Source: Colimorpha sp045222795 (GTDB lineage: Bacteria > Bacteroidota > Bacteroidia > Bacteroidales > P3). From it: a stretch of 42,656 nucleotides of DNA. Of this stretch, positions 1 to 9,682 are shown in pieces (position 1 is the stretch's first letter; each line of letters begins with the position of its first letter). Made by a program: the position numbers and the translations under genes. The stretch lies in NCBI GenBank assembly GCA_045222795.1, contig JBGUZF010000096.1, positions 1-42,656 of the forward strand, written 5' to 3'. A model generated the notes under the pieces. That model worked only from the letters and a program-made list of their open reading frames with translations. It was not told the DNA's origin and searched no databases.

Positions 1-3000
1 GCGTGTTCCCTCATTAATACATCATGCAAATCAACCTCTTCAATTATTTCGGCATTAACCTCAATGCAATCCTCAAAGGTGCGATGAACACTTTCGATCT
101 GGTCCTCATGCATTTGTGTGTAGTCTTCACCTATTTCCAAAACCCTGGATTCGGTGATAGCCTGATTGACATTTCCGAAACCACCTCCTATTTTGCTGCA
201 AATTCTATTTGCTCCTTCAAAGTAATGTTTTGTATAACCACTCCTATTCAGAGTAACAAGTGGCGAAGCATATAATGTGGGAAATATGAGCGTAGGGGTA
301 TGCCGATTATTTATGGCATTCTGCCGCATCCTTAACTGTGGGGAGGTGAGTTTTAGGTTTCGCTCACCATTGGCGGTATAGTTGTACCATGCCGACATTC
401 CTCCAGTTTCCTCAGAATACTCGGTGTAACCCTGTAACCGGTTATCCTCAGTCCAACACAAATTACGCTGCAAATCTGGATGCTGGCTGTGTGATGTTAA
501 TAAATTCCCATTGGCATCCCAAATAAATTCGTGGGCATTGTCCAAATCGTCATGAATAGACTCTACAGCGAAAGGATTGTCCGGAGAGGTGTAGGAATAA
601 TGATTCTTATAATTGACAGGGTAGATACCATTGTTGTTAATTCTTTCACTAATAACCTCTTTATAGTTTAAACGTCCAGCATCAGAATACTGATAGCTGG
701 CAGCATAGTTAAGTGTGTCATGGTTTATCCATGTTCCGTCGGAACTACTGATACGATAGCAATCATCGTATGAAAAGGTCTGTATTCGGGGATGGCGTCC
801 GCTATCCGTAATAGAGATTATGTTGCCAACATGATCGTAGGCATAGTGGTTCTTTTGTAAAAGACCTTCTGTCAATGAACTGTCGTACATGGATGTCAAA
901 CGGCGGTTGAGGGTGTCATATTTATAATATGTTCTTACGCCATTACCATCTTGCTGATAAGTACGTTGCCCGAATTTATCGTAGTATATTTTCTCAATAT
1001 ATGCTGTCGGATTAATTCCTGCCTTGAAGCCGTTAATCTGGAGCAGATTACCTCCATGGTCGTAAGTATAAACCACCTTTTCATTGTCGGGATAGACGAT
1101 AGTGTCGATGCGTCCCCAGCTGTCATACTTCCATGCAGTCTTCAGGGTGAATGTCTGCGGGCTGTTCGGCATAACGTATGTATGCCAGTTAGTGTCCACA
1201 TTCCCCATGCAATCATAATGGAAAGCCTGAACACCAGATGCATCTTGCTGACGTATAAGACGGCCCGCCTGACTTCCAGTACCTGCGGCGCCATATTCAT
1301 ACCATACGTTATTCCATGGTCTATTGGAATATGCAATGTGAATAGGACGAGAATAGTGGTAATAATAGCTAATGCCTTCACCGCTATTTTGCGTCTGTTC
1401 AATCATGTTGCCGACGGCATCATAATCCCATCGAGTATGACCAGCCGAAGGGTGTATGCGGTCCGTACGCCGTCCTAACATATCATACACATGCACCGTG
1501 CTGTCACCGTCGGGGCTTATGGTCTTTGTAAGTTGCCCAATATTGTCGTAACGGAACACAGTTGTCGCGCCACAGGGGTCTATGGTGGTGGTATTGTTTT
1601 CGCGGACATTGGAGAATACGTGCGAAACATTGCCGTTCTGATCCGTTACTGTTGTTGTCATGCGAAGAATGCCATCGGCATCGTCGCCAAATGCATATTG
1701 ATTCTTTGTGACTGTATTGTCTGGATATATGGTTTTCGTTACACGATCGAGACGGTCGTATGAGAATAGTGTGTATGGTGTTGAAAGAGGGTGACAGAAG
1801 GCGGAGTCGGCAGATGACGTGTCTTCGATATCTGGAAGGAACTCGCGTACTTTACGGCCAAGGGCGTCAAATTCAGACCATCCGCCGATGATACGTTTTG
1901 TTTGACCGTTCACGTCAGCAACTTTCTTCACGACACGAGGTCGACCTAGGCCATCGCTGATGGTAGTAGTGGCAATGTAATTGCTGCCGTTATTGTCGTT
2001 GAGAGTACGTGCCCAATATTTACATGTATCCCAATATCTATCTGTATGCGGATATTGGTTGTAATATTCGTAGCGAATGGTAGAACGCGGTGAATCATAC
2101 TCAAATGGAGCATGAATAAAAATTAGACGGCCTTGACTATCGTATTTATATATTGCCGTGGCATCATTTACCGACTTTGTCCACGTTGGCTTTTGCCAAC
2201 GGTAATCGTATTGGGCTTGTGAAGTCAGCGCGTAGGCATTGGAAGTCTCAATGGGAAGTGAATGAATCTCTCCGTCATATTTATATGTTATGAAGAATCG
2301 TTGGCCGTTATGGTTCATGGGGTATACGACTGTATCTATATTGCCATATATGTCATAACGGAAGTCATATACAGAATTACTGTTGGCATTATTATTGAAT
2401 GTCAGTGTTCGTATATCTCCGGTAGTGGCATCGCGAACAGCCGAGCGATGACGGAATACGGTATTACCATATAAGACTTGCTCATCTATTACAGCTGATA
2501 CAATATGATCTCCAATGGAATCGTATGTTGTGGCGGCTAAATAATCATCGTTAGGGTCGTTGAGCGCTCCGTCGACATAGACAGTATCAATGTTTCCAAA
2601 ACTGGTGTAGCCAAATCGAAGTCTTGAAACAATCTGTTGATGATTGTTATGGTAATAAATAGTGCTGTCGGATAGGATGGCGGGGAATCCGTCACCATAA
2701 CATCCAGGTTTAGAGTCGGCAATCAAGTCGCCCGAGACAATCTCAAACAAACGATATTCGTGTCGTTGTGCACTAAGGGTGTCGCCAGTGTTTCCACTGA
2801 TGACAGCTGTATTATGACAAAGTCCACGAAATAGAATATCCTTGTTATGAAATTGCTGTACAGTGTGCCTGTAGTCAGACAAAGAGGCACTGTCCTCAAC
2901 AGTAACAACCTCGGCATAACCGTAATCATCCCGTTCTATGCGGTCATAGTGACGACGTTTATAAATAAATGTACGGTGCTGGTCAGGAGTCTGCATACGG

Positions 3001-6000
3001 TTGTCATTTACTGTTAGTGATGACAGCACATGGTGACGCATATTGCTTTCTGGACCATCGTCGTTTAAAGTGTACGTCATGTTGTATTGTCCGCCTGATG
3101 GCAAAGCCACTTGAACTAGACGATTGGCAGTCCCAAGGTTGGAATAACGAACTCCTATCTTATTGTTACCGGCATCCCATATATAGTCTGGCACACCGTC
3201 GGCATTCATGTCAGCCCACTGGGCTTCTGTGCAGCTAAGGCTGCGAGAGAGGCCTCCCTTGGGGTTGACTTCAAATTTCAAGGGAATGACACCTAATGTT
3301 ACACCAACAGTAAAAGCTCCAGTCAGGTCTGTGGTATAAGATGTATTGTCAACATCCTTGGCAACTACAAGATATGCAATAGACTCCCCGAAGCCATTGC
3401 CATTATTGAATTGTATAAAATAGATAGAGCCATACTTTTTCAAGCGGTCCGGTAGGCCGTCTCCGTTGAGGTCGATGATAAGTATATCGGTGGTGTTTTC
3501 GGACTCGGAAAGACCAAGACCTGCTGTTATACTAACATTAAGTATATTCTCATATTTGAGCAACCCTTCAAAATTTATGCCAAGGCTATTGCTGCTGGCC
3601 CCCCCCCGACTGCATGAATGACGAGCCTTGCCATTGGCGAAAGTTGAAATGGGTAACAATCCGTAGCCGACATTTTGATAATAATGGAGTAGGTGACCAT
3701 CGCAATATACTTTGTCAGGCAGACCGTCTCCGTTAATATCCATCCAAGTGGTTTTGCTGTTGCCGTGACCGCGGGTGCCGCCAGTGTTGGCACCGACAGT
3801 GCTTTTGATAGACTTGATTGCATGACGAGTGCTGTTGGCAGGCTCAGCCAGCATGCTAATGGAACTACCTCCATAAGACCCACCGTGAATGGTGTCGTAT
3901 GAATACTCGCCAGAGATATTTCCATTATGGATAAACCCCTTTCTTCGACTTAAGCCGCCAAATGGCTGTGAGTATTGTGCAAGTATCTCTGAGATTACAT
4001 CGGGCAGTCCATCGCCATTGAGATCCAGCATATCGGCCGTCTGTCTGGATTCTGACATGGTCAAACTGGCACTGGCGCTTAATCCATAATCTGGCACGCC
4101 GGCGCTAACGGTACCACTTATGCCGAAACTGCTGTTATACGATTCCTTGCTCACAACAGTTGCCCCTCTTGTATAAATAGGCATACTGCTTTCGTATCTG
4201 GCACTGTCGAATTGTGCTATAGTCCTCCCATCGGCGGGATGTGGCAGATTGGAGAGCATACCTCTTTCAATATAGGCATAGTCACTATAAGCTGACCAAC
4301 ATTTGTGCTTGAAATCAGGTTGCATGATAAAGAATGACGAAGCCAACGGATTGTATGCTGGCAAAGAGCCAATATATGCAGGTGATTCTTGATTCGTAAT
4401 ATCAACATTCAACATGGCGCCTCCTACTAAACTATCGTAAGCAGACTGTCCGGACATATGTATGTTGTTGATATCATTTGTGTTTAGGAGATTCCCCCGA
4501 AGAATTTCGGTGTTGCTGTTTGCAGGAGCTTTATATCCAAATTGTCCCCAGTTACGGTACATGGTTCCAAACTTTGAAAATTTTTCCACATCATAATCAT
4601 CATACATGTAAATCGTGTTGGGGTCATCAGTTTCTCTGTAGACTAATTTCTGAATTTGAGGATAGTAGTCGAAGAAGTATAATGTGCTGTCATCATAACT
4701 AAGAGTGTCAATACAGGGAATGAGGGAATCGTTATCAGTGGCATTGTTTTTTGTGAGGTATATGCGACATTTGGAATCGATGTTACTCCAGTTGATTTCT
4801 GCATCAGCAACAATTCTAACCTGAATAGAATTCGACTTGTGCAATGGGATATTTACTGAATCGGTATGAGGGGTGCCATCTATAAAGAAATGCAGAATAG
4901 AGCCACCATTGACTAGTACCTCAAGTTCGGTTGGAGCTGCCGGTAAATGACCAGTACGATCGTGGGCGGTAGCCTCAATATGCACTTTAGCATCAAATGG
5001 CATTTTTATTTTTTGAAGACCACTTAGCAGGAAATCTTTCTCATATGAAAATATTTTCTCATACTGTCCTACACTGTTAGTGTAATATGATGTAGTGGTG
5101 TCGTTGGGGCCATTACAGTAAGCTATTGTTGGGTTCCACATCAGTCGGTCTGACGTACGAGTACCCATAGAGAGCGCTCGGAAATAAATGTTTTTGCCCT
5201 CTGTCACGTAGATGATTGTGTCAGTAAAGGATGTGTCAACATTGGGTAGCAATGTGTCGGAGTTTACAATTTCATTATTGTATTGCACAATCAGACGTAC
5301 ACCATCGCTAGGTTCGATAGTATATGGATACATACGGGCAGAATCGGTGATGTGCACATATCCTGTTTGTGGAGGACACCAGAAACGCACATTCTCAAGG
5401 TTGGGCTCATATGGATGTGGTGCTGTATATGGTATACAATTAATTTCGATAATAGTACTATCTATTCCCTCCTTATATATTGTATCACAATAAACAGAGT
5501 CAATGTAATTGGAAAATAGCTGTTCATCGACAGGTTCACCAACATATACAGTATCATAATAACCACAGGAAGAAAGAACAACATATTCCACTCCTGGTCT
5601 TCGAAGAATAAAAACACTATCGCCGTGATTTTCATTTATGCGATTATATAATACATGTCCTTTGCTGACTATGTCAGGAAGACCATCACCATCCATATCG
5701 CTGAAATAGGTGGTTGTGGCACTATTACCGTAGGACCAGTTGAGCCCAAAGCAGACGCCGCCTGCGCTGTCTGCTCCAACATTTCCTTCTATGCCCCAAG
5801 AATTGTTGGTACTGGTGCTATTAAGAAAATCCGAGATGCCTGCAATACGATGTTCCTCTAAGAAGTGTTTTTGATTGGAAATGTCACGTAAGCGAAAATA
5901 CACGTCATCGCCACGCTTGTATATTTTGTCAGAAAAGCCATCTCCGTTTAGGTCTATAAGAGAGACGAGACCTTCGGATTCGCTGCTGGAATACAAGTAG

Positions 6001-8129
6001 CTACCACCCAAACTTGCAGATTTTATCCACGTTTCCCAGCCAAAACCTGCAGCCACACCGCCTCCAACATTCCACGAACGTGTACCAGAACCTTCGATAA
6101 GCCCTGCATTTCCATTTACTACGAAAAGTGGACCATGAATTTTATCAATAGTTTTGTCGGCATTGGTAATATACGTCGGATCCGAGAGCATGTCAGTGGG
6201 CACATCAGAATAAGTGAAGCGGTGTTCTGTATATGCAGGATGGACGCAGGTAGTATTCATTTCAGTGCAACGTTCGTAAACATCGCGTGAAAATACAGGA
6301 GAGTTAGAAATACCGCTATCAACACGATGGTCGAAGTATTTATTCGTGTCTAGAATGCATGAGTCAAAGAATGAGATTGCATCAGGGTATATGTATGAAT
6401 TGGTGTCGTACTGACGTTCCCACCTGGCTTGATTAATGCTGTCAAATAAACCAGTATCGCCGCAAAATTCAATTCTGGGTTCTTGGAAAATAGAGAACCC
6501 ACTGTAGGGTTCACCGTCACAATTAGAGCATTGTGAAAAAAACACATCTGAGGAGGCCTCGATGATATTACACAACAGAGTCTTCCCAAAAGCACCGTAT
6601 TTGTAGCCAAAGACATAGTACTTGATGGGTGAATTATCGTAATCCACTATAATATGGTCAAGCAGCGCAGCATCGGCCTCCAGAAAGCCAAAACGTGCCG
6701 ATGTGACGGCATCAATCTTGTCACCGTCTGCATAAATGAAGCGAACATTATATTTACCTGATTCCATTGGGGATAATCCATAGGCGGTGTAATTGATACG
6801 CTGTAACAGAATCTGCCTGCCCGTATTGCCGCTTCGCGGGACACCATAGTTACGTTGAAAATAAGTATAGCGAATCTCGTTGCCATATGTGTCTTGTACT
6901 CGTTCTAGGCACCATTTGGCAATATTGCCATTATCATCCACGAGGCATGCAGCGGATGTCTCACCATAAAAAAACTTTACGCCGCTCTTGTCTGTTACGA
7001 CCCAATAGTAACTGTCTGTAGTTGTGCCAATACGTTCAATCTTGCGAAAAGCACCTTCGACACGTGGGTAGAAACGCATGGTGTCAGCATTGCTGCGTGG
7101 CTTCCACGGAGTGGAGTATGCTGGTTTACTAAGATGAATGAGGTGGTTTGAGTCTGTATAGGCTGTAACAAGCACTTCTCCATCTAGCGTATATGTCTCA
7201 GATTCCAATGTGTCACTATACCACGGCACACCGCGACGTGTGTCCACGCTAATTTCGCTAATCGGCAGGCTCCAACCTAGCCCAAGTATACCACTCCCCC
7301 CCGCACTATTATATGAGACTGCAAGCTGAGGTTGCATACCATGACGGCCAGCAGGAATGGTGAGTGGGTAAGTGAGGTTGGCGGTTCCCATATTGTTGGC
7401 TTCTGGCGGCGCTATTAAGGTTATGCCCTCCATTGGGTCGGCAGCCTTAAGGTCTTTGATGCTGGTGGGGGTGTATGCCATCGCATCGCTGTTCTCCGGT
7501 ACTTTAAGAACGCCGTTTATATAGTCTGTGAAATGATTGGTACGTGAGTATACAATCTGGTTCCTGGTGTCAACACTATCGCGTTCTACTTGTTGCCACA
7601 TGTGACGTTGCTCATTATAGAAAAATGTATAGATGTCGTCGGCAGTGTAGCCGTATGGTAGTGCTGTGCTGTCATAACGCATGGCAATTGTAATATCACG
7701 GTCGAATTGTTGTCCGTCAGGGAGCATTCGATAAACAGCACCGTCGGCAGTGAGATTTGTGAGGTTCTCTGGTATTCGGCCAGAATTATCCTCTGTAGTG
7801 GCTATAATGGAAATTTCCACTTCATTGCTCACAGCACCGCTGTCAATAAGAAGCGTTACATCTCCAGCCGAGATTGTAACATGTGCGTCTGTGGAAACAT
7901 GTTTGCTTCCAATTACGCTACCCATGAGTGTTTTTGGTTTGTAAGCGGTGTCTGTGAGCGGCAAACAGGTATTGTTTGATGCTGAGACTGGCAACTCCTT
8001 ACATACTTCCGTACTTTTAACGGGATTTGTCGCAACTTGTTGGGCTTGCTGCTCGGAATGCCGGAGACAACCTGCAAATAAGTACGATATCAGAAGTAAA
8101 TAAAAAATGATATATACGCTTTGTTTCAT
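1..8129 (-). CDS. Giant TcB/TcC-like RHS-repeat lipoprotein (3' end outside window)
   Basis: The frame is open without a stop from the ATG at 8129 to the left edge, at least 2,709 codons. Residues 1-21 form a lipoprotein signal ending in the lipobox LFAGC (C21). Around residues 245-560 is an SpvB-like region (PLTIPAGRHGMQPQLAVSYN, then SAGGSGILGLGWSLP). FG-GAP/VCBS-type calcium-loop repeats of the form DxNGDGxPD lie near residues 726, 810, 1370, 1463, 1552 and 1639. RHS/YD repeats (YDxxGR/N) fill about 1900-2550. This order matches the TcB-TcC cocoon of insecticidal Tc toxins and RHS polymorphic toxins, which enclose a C-terminal toxin. The RHS-associated core and the tip are not reached, so the toxic activity is unknown. 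The gene begins 22 bases after the T9SS-sorted protein, probably in one operon. I followed the frame through C-runs at 3599-3607 and 7296-7302 and it holds. Confidence 0.88.
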   Translation of the reverse strand, partial: MKQSVYIIFYLLLISYLFAGCLRHSEQQAQQVATNPVKSTEVCKELPVSASNNTCLPLTDTAYKPKTLMGSVIGSKHVSTDAHVTISAGDVTLLIDSGAVSNEVEISIIATTEDNSGRIPENLTNLTADGAVYRMLPDGQQFDRDITIAMRYDSTALPYGYTADDIYTFFYNEQRHMWQQVERDSVDTRNQIVYSRTNHFTDYINGVLKVPENSDAMAYTPTSIKDLKAADPMEGITLIAPPEANNMGTANLTYPLTIPAGRHGMQPQLAVSYNSAGGSGILGLGWSLPISEISVDTRRGVPWYSDTLESETYTLDGEVLVTAYTDSNHLIHLSKPAYSTPWKPRSNADTMRFYPRVEGAFRKIERIGTTTDSYYWVVTDKSGVKFFYGETSAACLVDDNGNIAKWCLERVQDTYGNEIRYTYFQRNYGVPRSGNTGRQILLQRINYTAYGLSPMESGKYNVRFIYADGDKIDAVTSARFGFLEADAALLDHIIVDYDNSPIKYYVFGYKYGAFGKTLLCNIIEASSDVFFSQCSNCDGEPYSGFSIFQEPRIEFCGDTGLFDSINQARWERQYDTNSYIYPDAISFFDSCILDTNKYFDHRVDSGISNSPVFSRDVYERCTEMNTTCVHPAYTEHRFTYSDVPTDMLSDPTYITNADKTIDKIHGPLFVVNGNAGLIEGSGTRSWNVGGGVAAGFGWETWIKSASLGGSYLYSSSESEGLVSLIDLNGDGFSDKIYKRGDDVYFRLRDISNQKHFLEEHRIAGISDFLNSTSTNNSWGIEGNVGADSAGGVCFGLNWSYGNSATTTYFSDMDGDGLPDIVSKGHVLYNRINENHGDSVFILRRPGVEYVVLSSCGYYDTVYVGEPVDEQLFSNYIDSVYCDTIYKEGIDSTIIEINCIPYTAPHPYEPNLENVRFWCPPQTGYVHITDSARMYPYTIEPSDGVRLIVQYNNEIVNSDTLLPNVDTSFTDTIIYVTEGKNIYFRALSMGTRTSDRLMWNPTIAYCNGPNDTTTSYYTNSVGQYEKIFSYEKDFLLSGLQKIKMPFDAKVHIEATAHDRTGHLPAAPTELEVLVNGGSILHFFIDGTPHTDSVNIPLHKSNSIQVRIVADAEINWSNIDSKCRIYLTKNNATDNDSLIPCIDTLSYDDSTLYFFDYYPQIQKLVYRETDDPNTIYMYDDYDVEKFSKFGTMYRNWGQFGYKAPANSNTEILRGNLLNTNDINNIHMSGQSAYDSLVGGAMLNVDITNQESPAYIGSLPAYNPLASSFFIMQPDFKHKCWSAYSDYAYIERGMLSNLPHPADGRTIAQFDSARYESSMPIYTRGATVVSKESYNSSFGISGTVSAGVPDYGLSASASLTMSESRQTADMLDLNGDGLPDVISEILAQYSQPFGGLSRRKGFIHNGNISGEYSYDTIHGGSYGGSSISMLAEPANSTRHAIKSIKSTVGANTGGTRGHGNSKTTWMDINGDGLPDKVYCDGHLLHYYQNVGYGLLPISTFANGKARHSCSRGGASSNSLGINFEGLLKYENILNVSITAGLGLSESENTTDILIIDLNGDGLPDRLKKYGSIYFIQFNNGNGFGESIAYLVVAKDVDNTSYTTDLTGAFTVGVTLGVIPLKFEVNPKGGLSRSLSCTEAQWADMNADGVPDYIWDAGNNKIGVRYSNLGTANRLVQVALPSGGQYNMTYTLNDDGPESNMRHHVLSSLTVNDNRMQTPDQHRTFIYKRRHYDRIERDDYGYAEVVTVEDSASLSDYRHTVQQFHNKDILFRGLCHNTAVISGNTGDTLSAQRHEYRLFEIVSGDLIADSKPGCYGDGFPAILSDSTIYYHNNHQQIVSRLRFGYTSFGNIDTVYVDGALNDPNDDYLAATTYDSIGDHIVSAVIDEQVLYGNTVFRHRSAVRDATTGDIRTLTFNNNANSNSVYDFRYDIYGNIDTVVYPMNHNGQRFFITYKYDGEIHSLPIETSNAYALTSQAQYDYRWQKPTWTKSVNDATAIYKYDSQGRLIFIHAPFEYDSPRSTIRYEYYNQYPHTDRYWDTCKYWARTLNDNNGSNYIATTTISDGLGRPRVVKKVADVNGQTKRIIGGWSEFDALGRKVREFLPDIEDTSSADSAFCHPLSTPYTLFSYDRLDRVTKTIYPDNTVTKNQYAFGDDADGILRMTTTVTDQNGNVSHVFSNVRENNTTTIDPCGATTVFRYDNIGQLTKTISPDGDSTVHVYDMLGRRTDRIHPSAGHTRWDYDAVGNMIEQTQNSGEGISYYYHYSRPIHIAYSNRPWNNVWYEYGAAGTGSQAGRLIRQQDASGVQAFHYDCMGNVDTNWHTYVMPNSPQTFTLKTAWKYDSWGRIDTIVYPDNEKVVYTYDHGGNLLQINGFKAGINPTAYIEKIYYDKFGQRTYQQDGNGVRTYYKYDTLNRRLTSMYDSSLTEGLLQKNHYAYDHVGNIISITDSGRHPRIQTFSYDDCYRISSSDGTWINHDTLNYAASYQYSDAGRLNYKEVISERINNNGIYPVNYKNHYSYTSPDNPFAVESIHDDLDNAHEFIWDANGNLLTSHSQHPDLQRNLCWTEDNRLQGYTEYSEETGGMSAWYNYTANGERNLKLTSPQLRMRQNAINNRHTPTLIFPTLYASPLVTLNRSGYTKHYFEGANRICSKIGGGFGNVNQAITESRVLEIGEDYTQMHEDQIESVHRTFEDCIEVNAEIIEEVDLHDVLMREH

Positions 8130-8151
8130 GGTATACTTAAATTAATTGGAC

Positions 8152-9567
8152 TTATCGGACAACTATTAGTTTCATGGTTTTTTGTTGGCCGTTGCAACTG
8201 ACGGTGACATAGTAAGTACCGTCAATATTTAGATGACCGTTATATATGTATTGTGAAAGTGATTTGGGTGTAGTATACTGATCAACAATTCTACCCCAAG
8301 CATCAACAACTTGAACGTTGACAATATCATCATCGTCAAGTTCGATGTAAACCGAATAAGAACCCGTGGAGGGATTAGGCGAGAGTTGTAAGTTCAATGT
8401 GTGGTGCTCGTCGCTATTTGACAGAAGTAGGTCTGCCGCACTATCGCTGTGCTGTCCCTTGCCACCTTTTGTTGCATCTGAGGACATGGCTGTTGTGTCG
8501 ATAAGGAGTGTTATATAATAGTCCTCGTTAGGGGTAATAATAATGCTGTCAAACTTAAGATTTCCCGTTGGAGAGAGGATGTATGTACCTTGGGATGAGG
8601 CAAGCATCATACGTACAGCCTCTGATGGCAGTGGAATATTGGCTGTGAGGTTGACGGATGTAGAAGTAAAGTTGCCATGTGCCCGTAATTTCCAATGGCG
8701 AGATAAAGCTACATGGTGAATAGTGTCGTCAATGATGATTTCATCGCCGAGTTCAAGAGCACTACTGTCGCATCCAAGCATGACGTACTCAAGGTCGGAT
8801 AATTGACCTGATGTTTCGATGGCAAGGATGTCATTTCGGATAATGCTGCGAGGTTGAATAAGAGACATGCTGTCATCGCGACCAATGCCGCATACTCCAA
8901 AGCTATAAAGACTGTCTATGCCAATCGTATTCCATAGAGTGTCAATATTACTGTTAATGTATGGCCCGTGGAGCAATGCGCCGTAGCGTATTGCAAGTGA
9001 TGATTCAATTTGTTGCAGGTATTGGTGATTTAGCCGATATGGGAAATACAGTAATTCACAAAAGTTTTTTTCTCCGTTATTCACTCCTTCATGACCTATA
9101 TATATGGTATCATGACCATTGTATGTGCTGTCTGTGGCAGGATATTTATACTGCATGGAATGTATTACTACACCATGTTCTGTAGTATTGCGATATTTGA
9201 GTGAGTATTTTTCATAACTTACACGTTGTGAGTTGAGCCATAAAGACCGGTTTGCATCTGCACCTATTTGCCATAAGCCGACAATGCTATCTTCGTCAGT
9301 TTCATAAACTGTGATGATGGATGCAATACTATCTGTTCGGAGACTGTCTAAAACAAAAACAAGAGAACTGTCTTTAAGATTCACCGAATGGTTGAAGTTT
9401 GTGATACGGTGCAGATTTGCCGGTATAATAAAAGAGCTATTATTTGCCATATTAAATACCATTGTATCCGAGACTTCAAGGTGGATTTTCGGTGATATAG
9501 GAGTTTGCCCCAATACACCCGTTACCATGCAGACTGACAAAACAAAGATTATTAATACATTACGCAT
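8152..9567 (-). CDS. T9SS-sorted surface protein (DUF8202-like region), 471 aa
   Basis: The N-terminal signal peptide runs to about residue 20 (hydrophobic stretch ending VLGQ). Residues 165-235 carry the pattern seen in many Bacteroidetes surface proteins: a segment like IESSLAIRYGALLHGPYIN followed by GIGRDD, which I associate with the DUF8202 type from memory. The last 75 residues form a type A sorting domain (LSPNPSTG, then a VVDAWGRIV strand and a C-terminal KLIVVR), which directs export by T9SS. The catalytic or binding function is not recognisable. It starts from a promoter shared divergently with the integrase and is followed 22 bases later by the giant RHS lipoprotein. It may therefore be a surface partner of that protein; this is inference from position. 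Confidence 0.85.
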   Translation of the reverse strand: MRNVLIIFVLSVCMVTGVLGQTPISPKIHLEVSDTMVFNMANNSSFIIPANLHRITNFNHSVNLKDSSLVFVLDSLRTDSIASIITVYETDEDSIVGLWQIGADANRSLWLNSQRVSYEKYSLKYRNTTEHGVVIHSMQYKYPATDSTYNGHDTIYIGHEGVNNGEKNFCELLYFPYRLNHQYLQQIESSLAIRYGALLHGPYINSNIDTLWNTIGIDSLYSFGVCGIGRDDSMSLIQPRSIIRNDILAIETSGQLSDLEYVMLGCDSSALELGDEIIIDDTIHHVALSRHWKLRAHGNFTSTSVNLTANIPLPSEAVRMMLASSQGTYILSPTGNLKFDSIIITPNEDYYITLLIDTTAMSSDATKGGKGQHSDSAADLLLSNSDEHHTLNLQLSPNPSTGSYSVYIELDDDDIVNVQVVDAWGRIVDQYTTPKSLSQYIYNGHLNIDGTYYVTVSCNGQQKTMKLIVVR

Positions 9568-9589
9568 ATTGAAACAATTATTGTCATTA

Positions 9590-9623
9590 TTGCAAAGTTA
9601 CAAAAAAAATGATAACTTTGCAA
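9590..9623. promoter_or_regulatory. Divergent palindromic promoter region between RHS operon and integrase
   Basis: Two perfect 11-base arms, TTGCAAAGTTA at 9590-9600 and TAACTTTGCAA at 9613-9623, surround a 12-base spacer. Each arm contains a Bacteroidetes -7 box (TAACTTTG) facing outward: 9613-9620 for the rightward integrase and 9593-9600 (reverse) for the leftward operon. The leftward promoter also has a -33 TTTG at 9621-9624 (reverse), with a 20-base spacer. The two promoters overlap, so polymerase should not occupy both at once. Confidence 0.7.
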
Positions 9624-9643
9624 AAAAAACTTACTATTGCATC

Positions 9644-9670
9644 ATGAAACAAAAAATATCATCATTTTAA
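9644..9670 (+). other. Possible 8-codon leader ORF ahead of the integrase
   Basis: An ATG at 9644 opens an 8-residue peptide (MKQKISSF) ending in TAA at 9668-9670, 12 bases before the integrase ATG. It lies downstream of the predicted transcription start (about 9627) and would be translated first from the integrase mRNA. It could be a chance ORF in AT-rich sequence or could modulate integrase translation. Confidence 0.25.
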
Positions 9671-9682
9671 ACGTTCAGAACT

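Noticed and set aside
3540..3640. Frameshift in the RHS gene at the C9 run
   Set aside because: Reading the codons on both sides shows the same frame continuing (…KARHSCSRGGASS…), so the gene is intact here.
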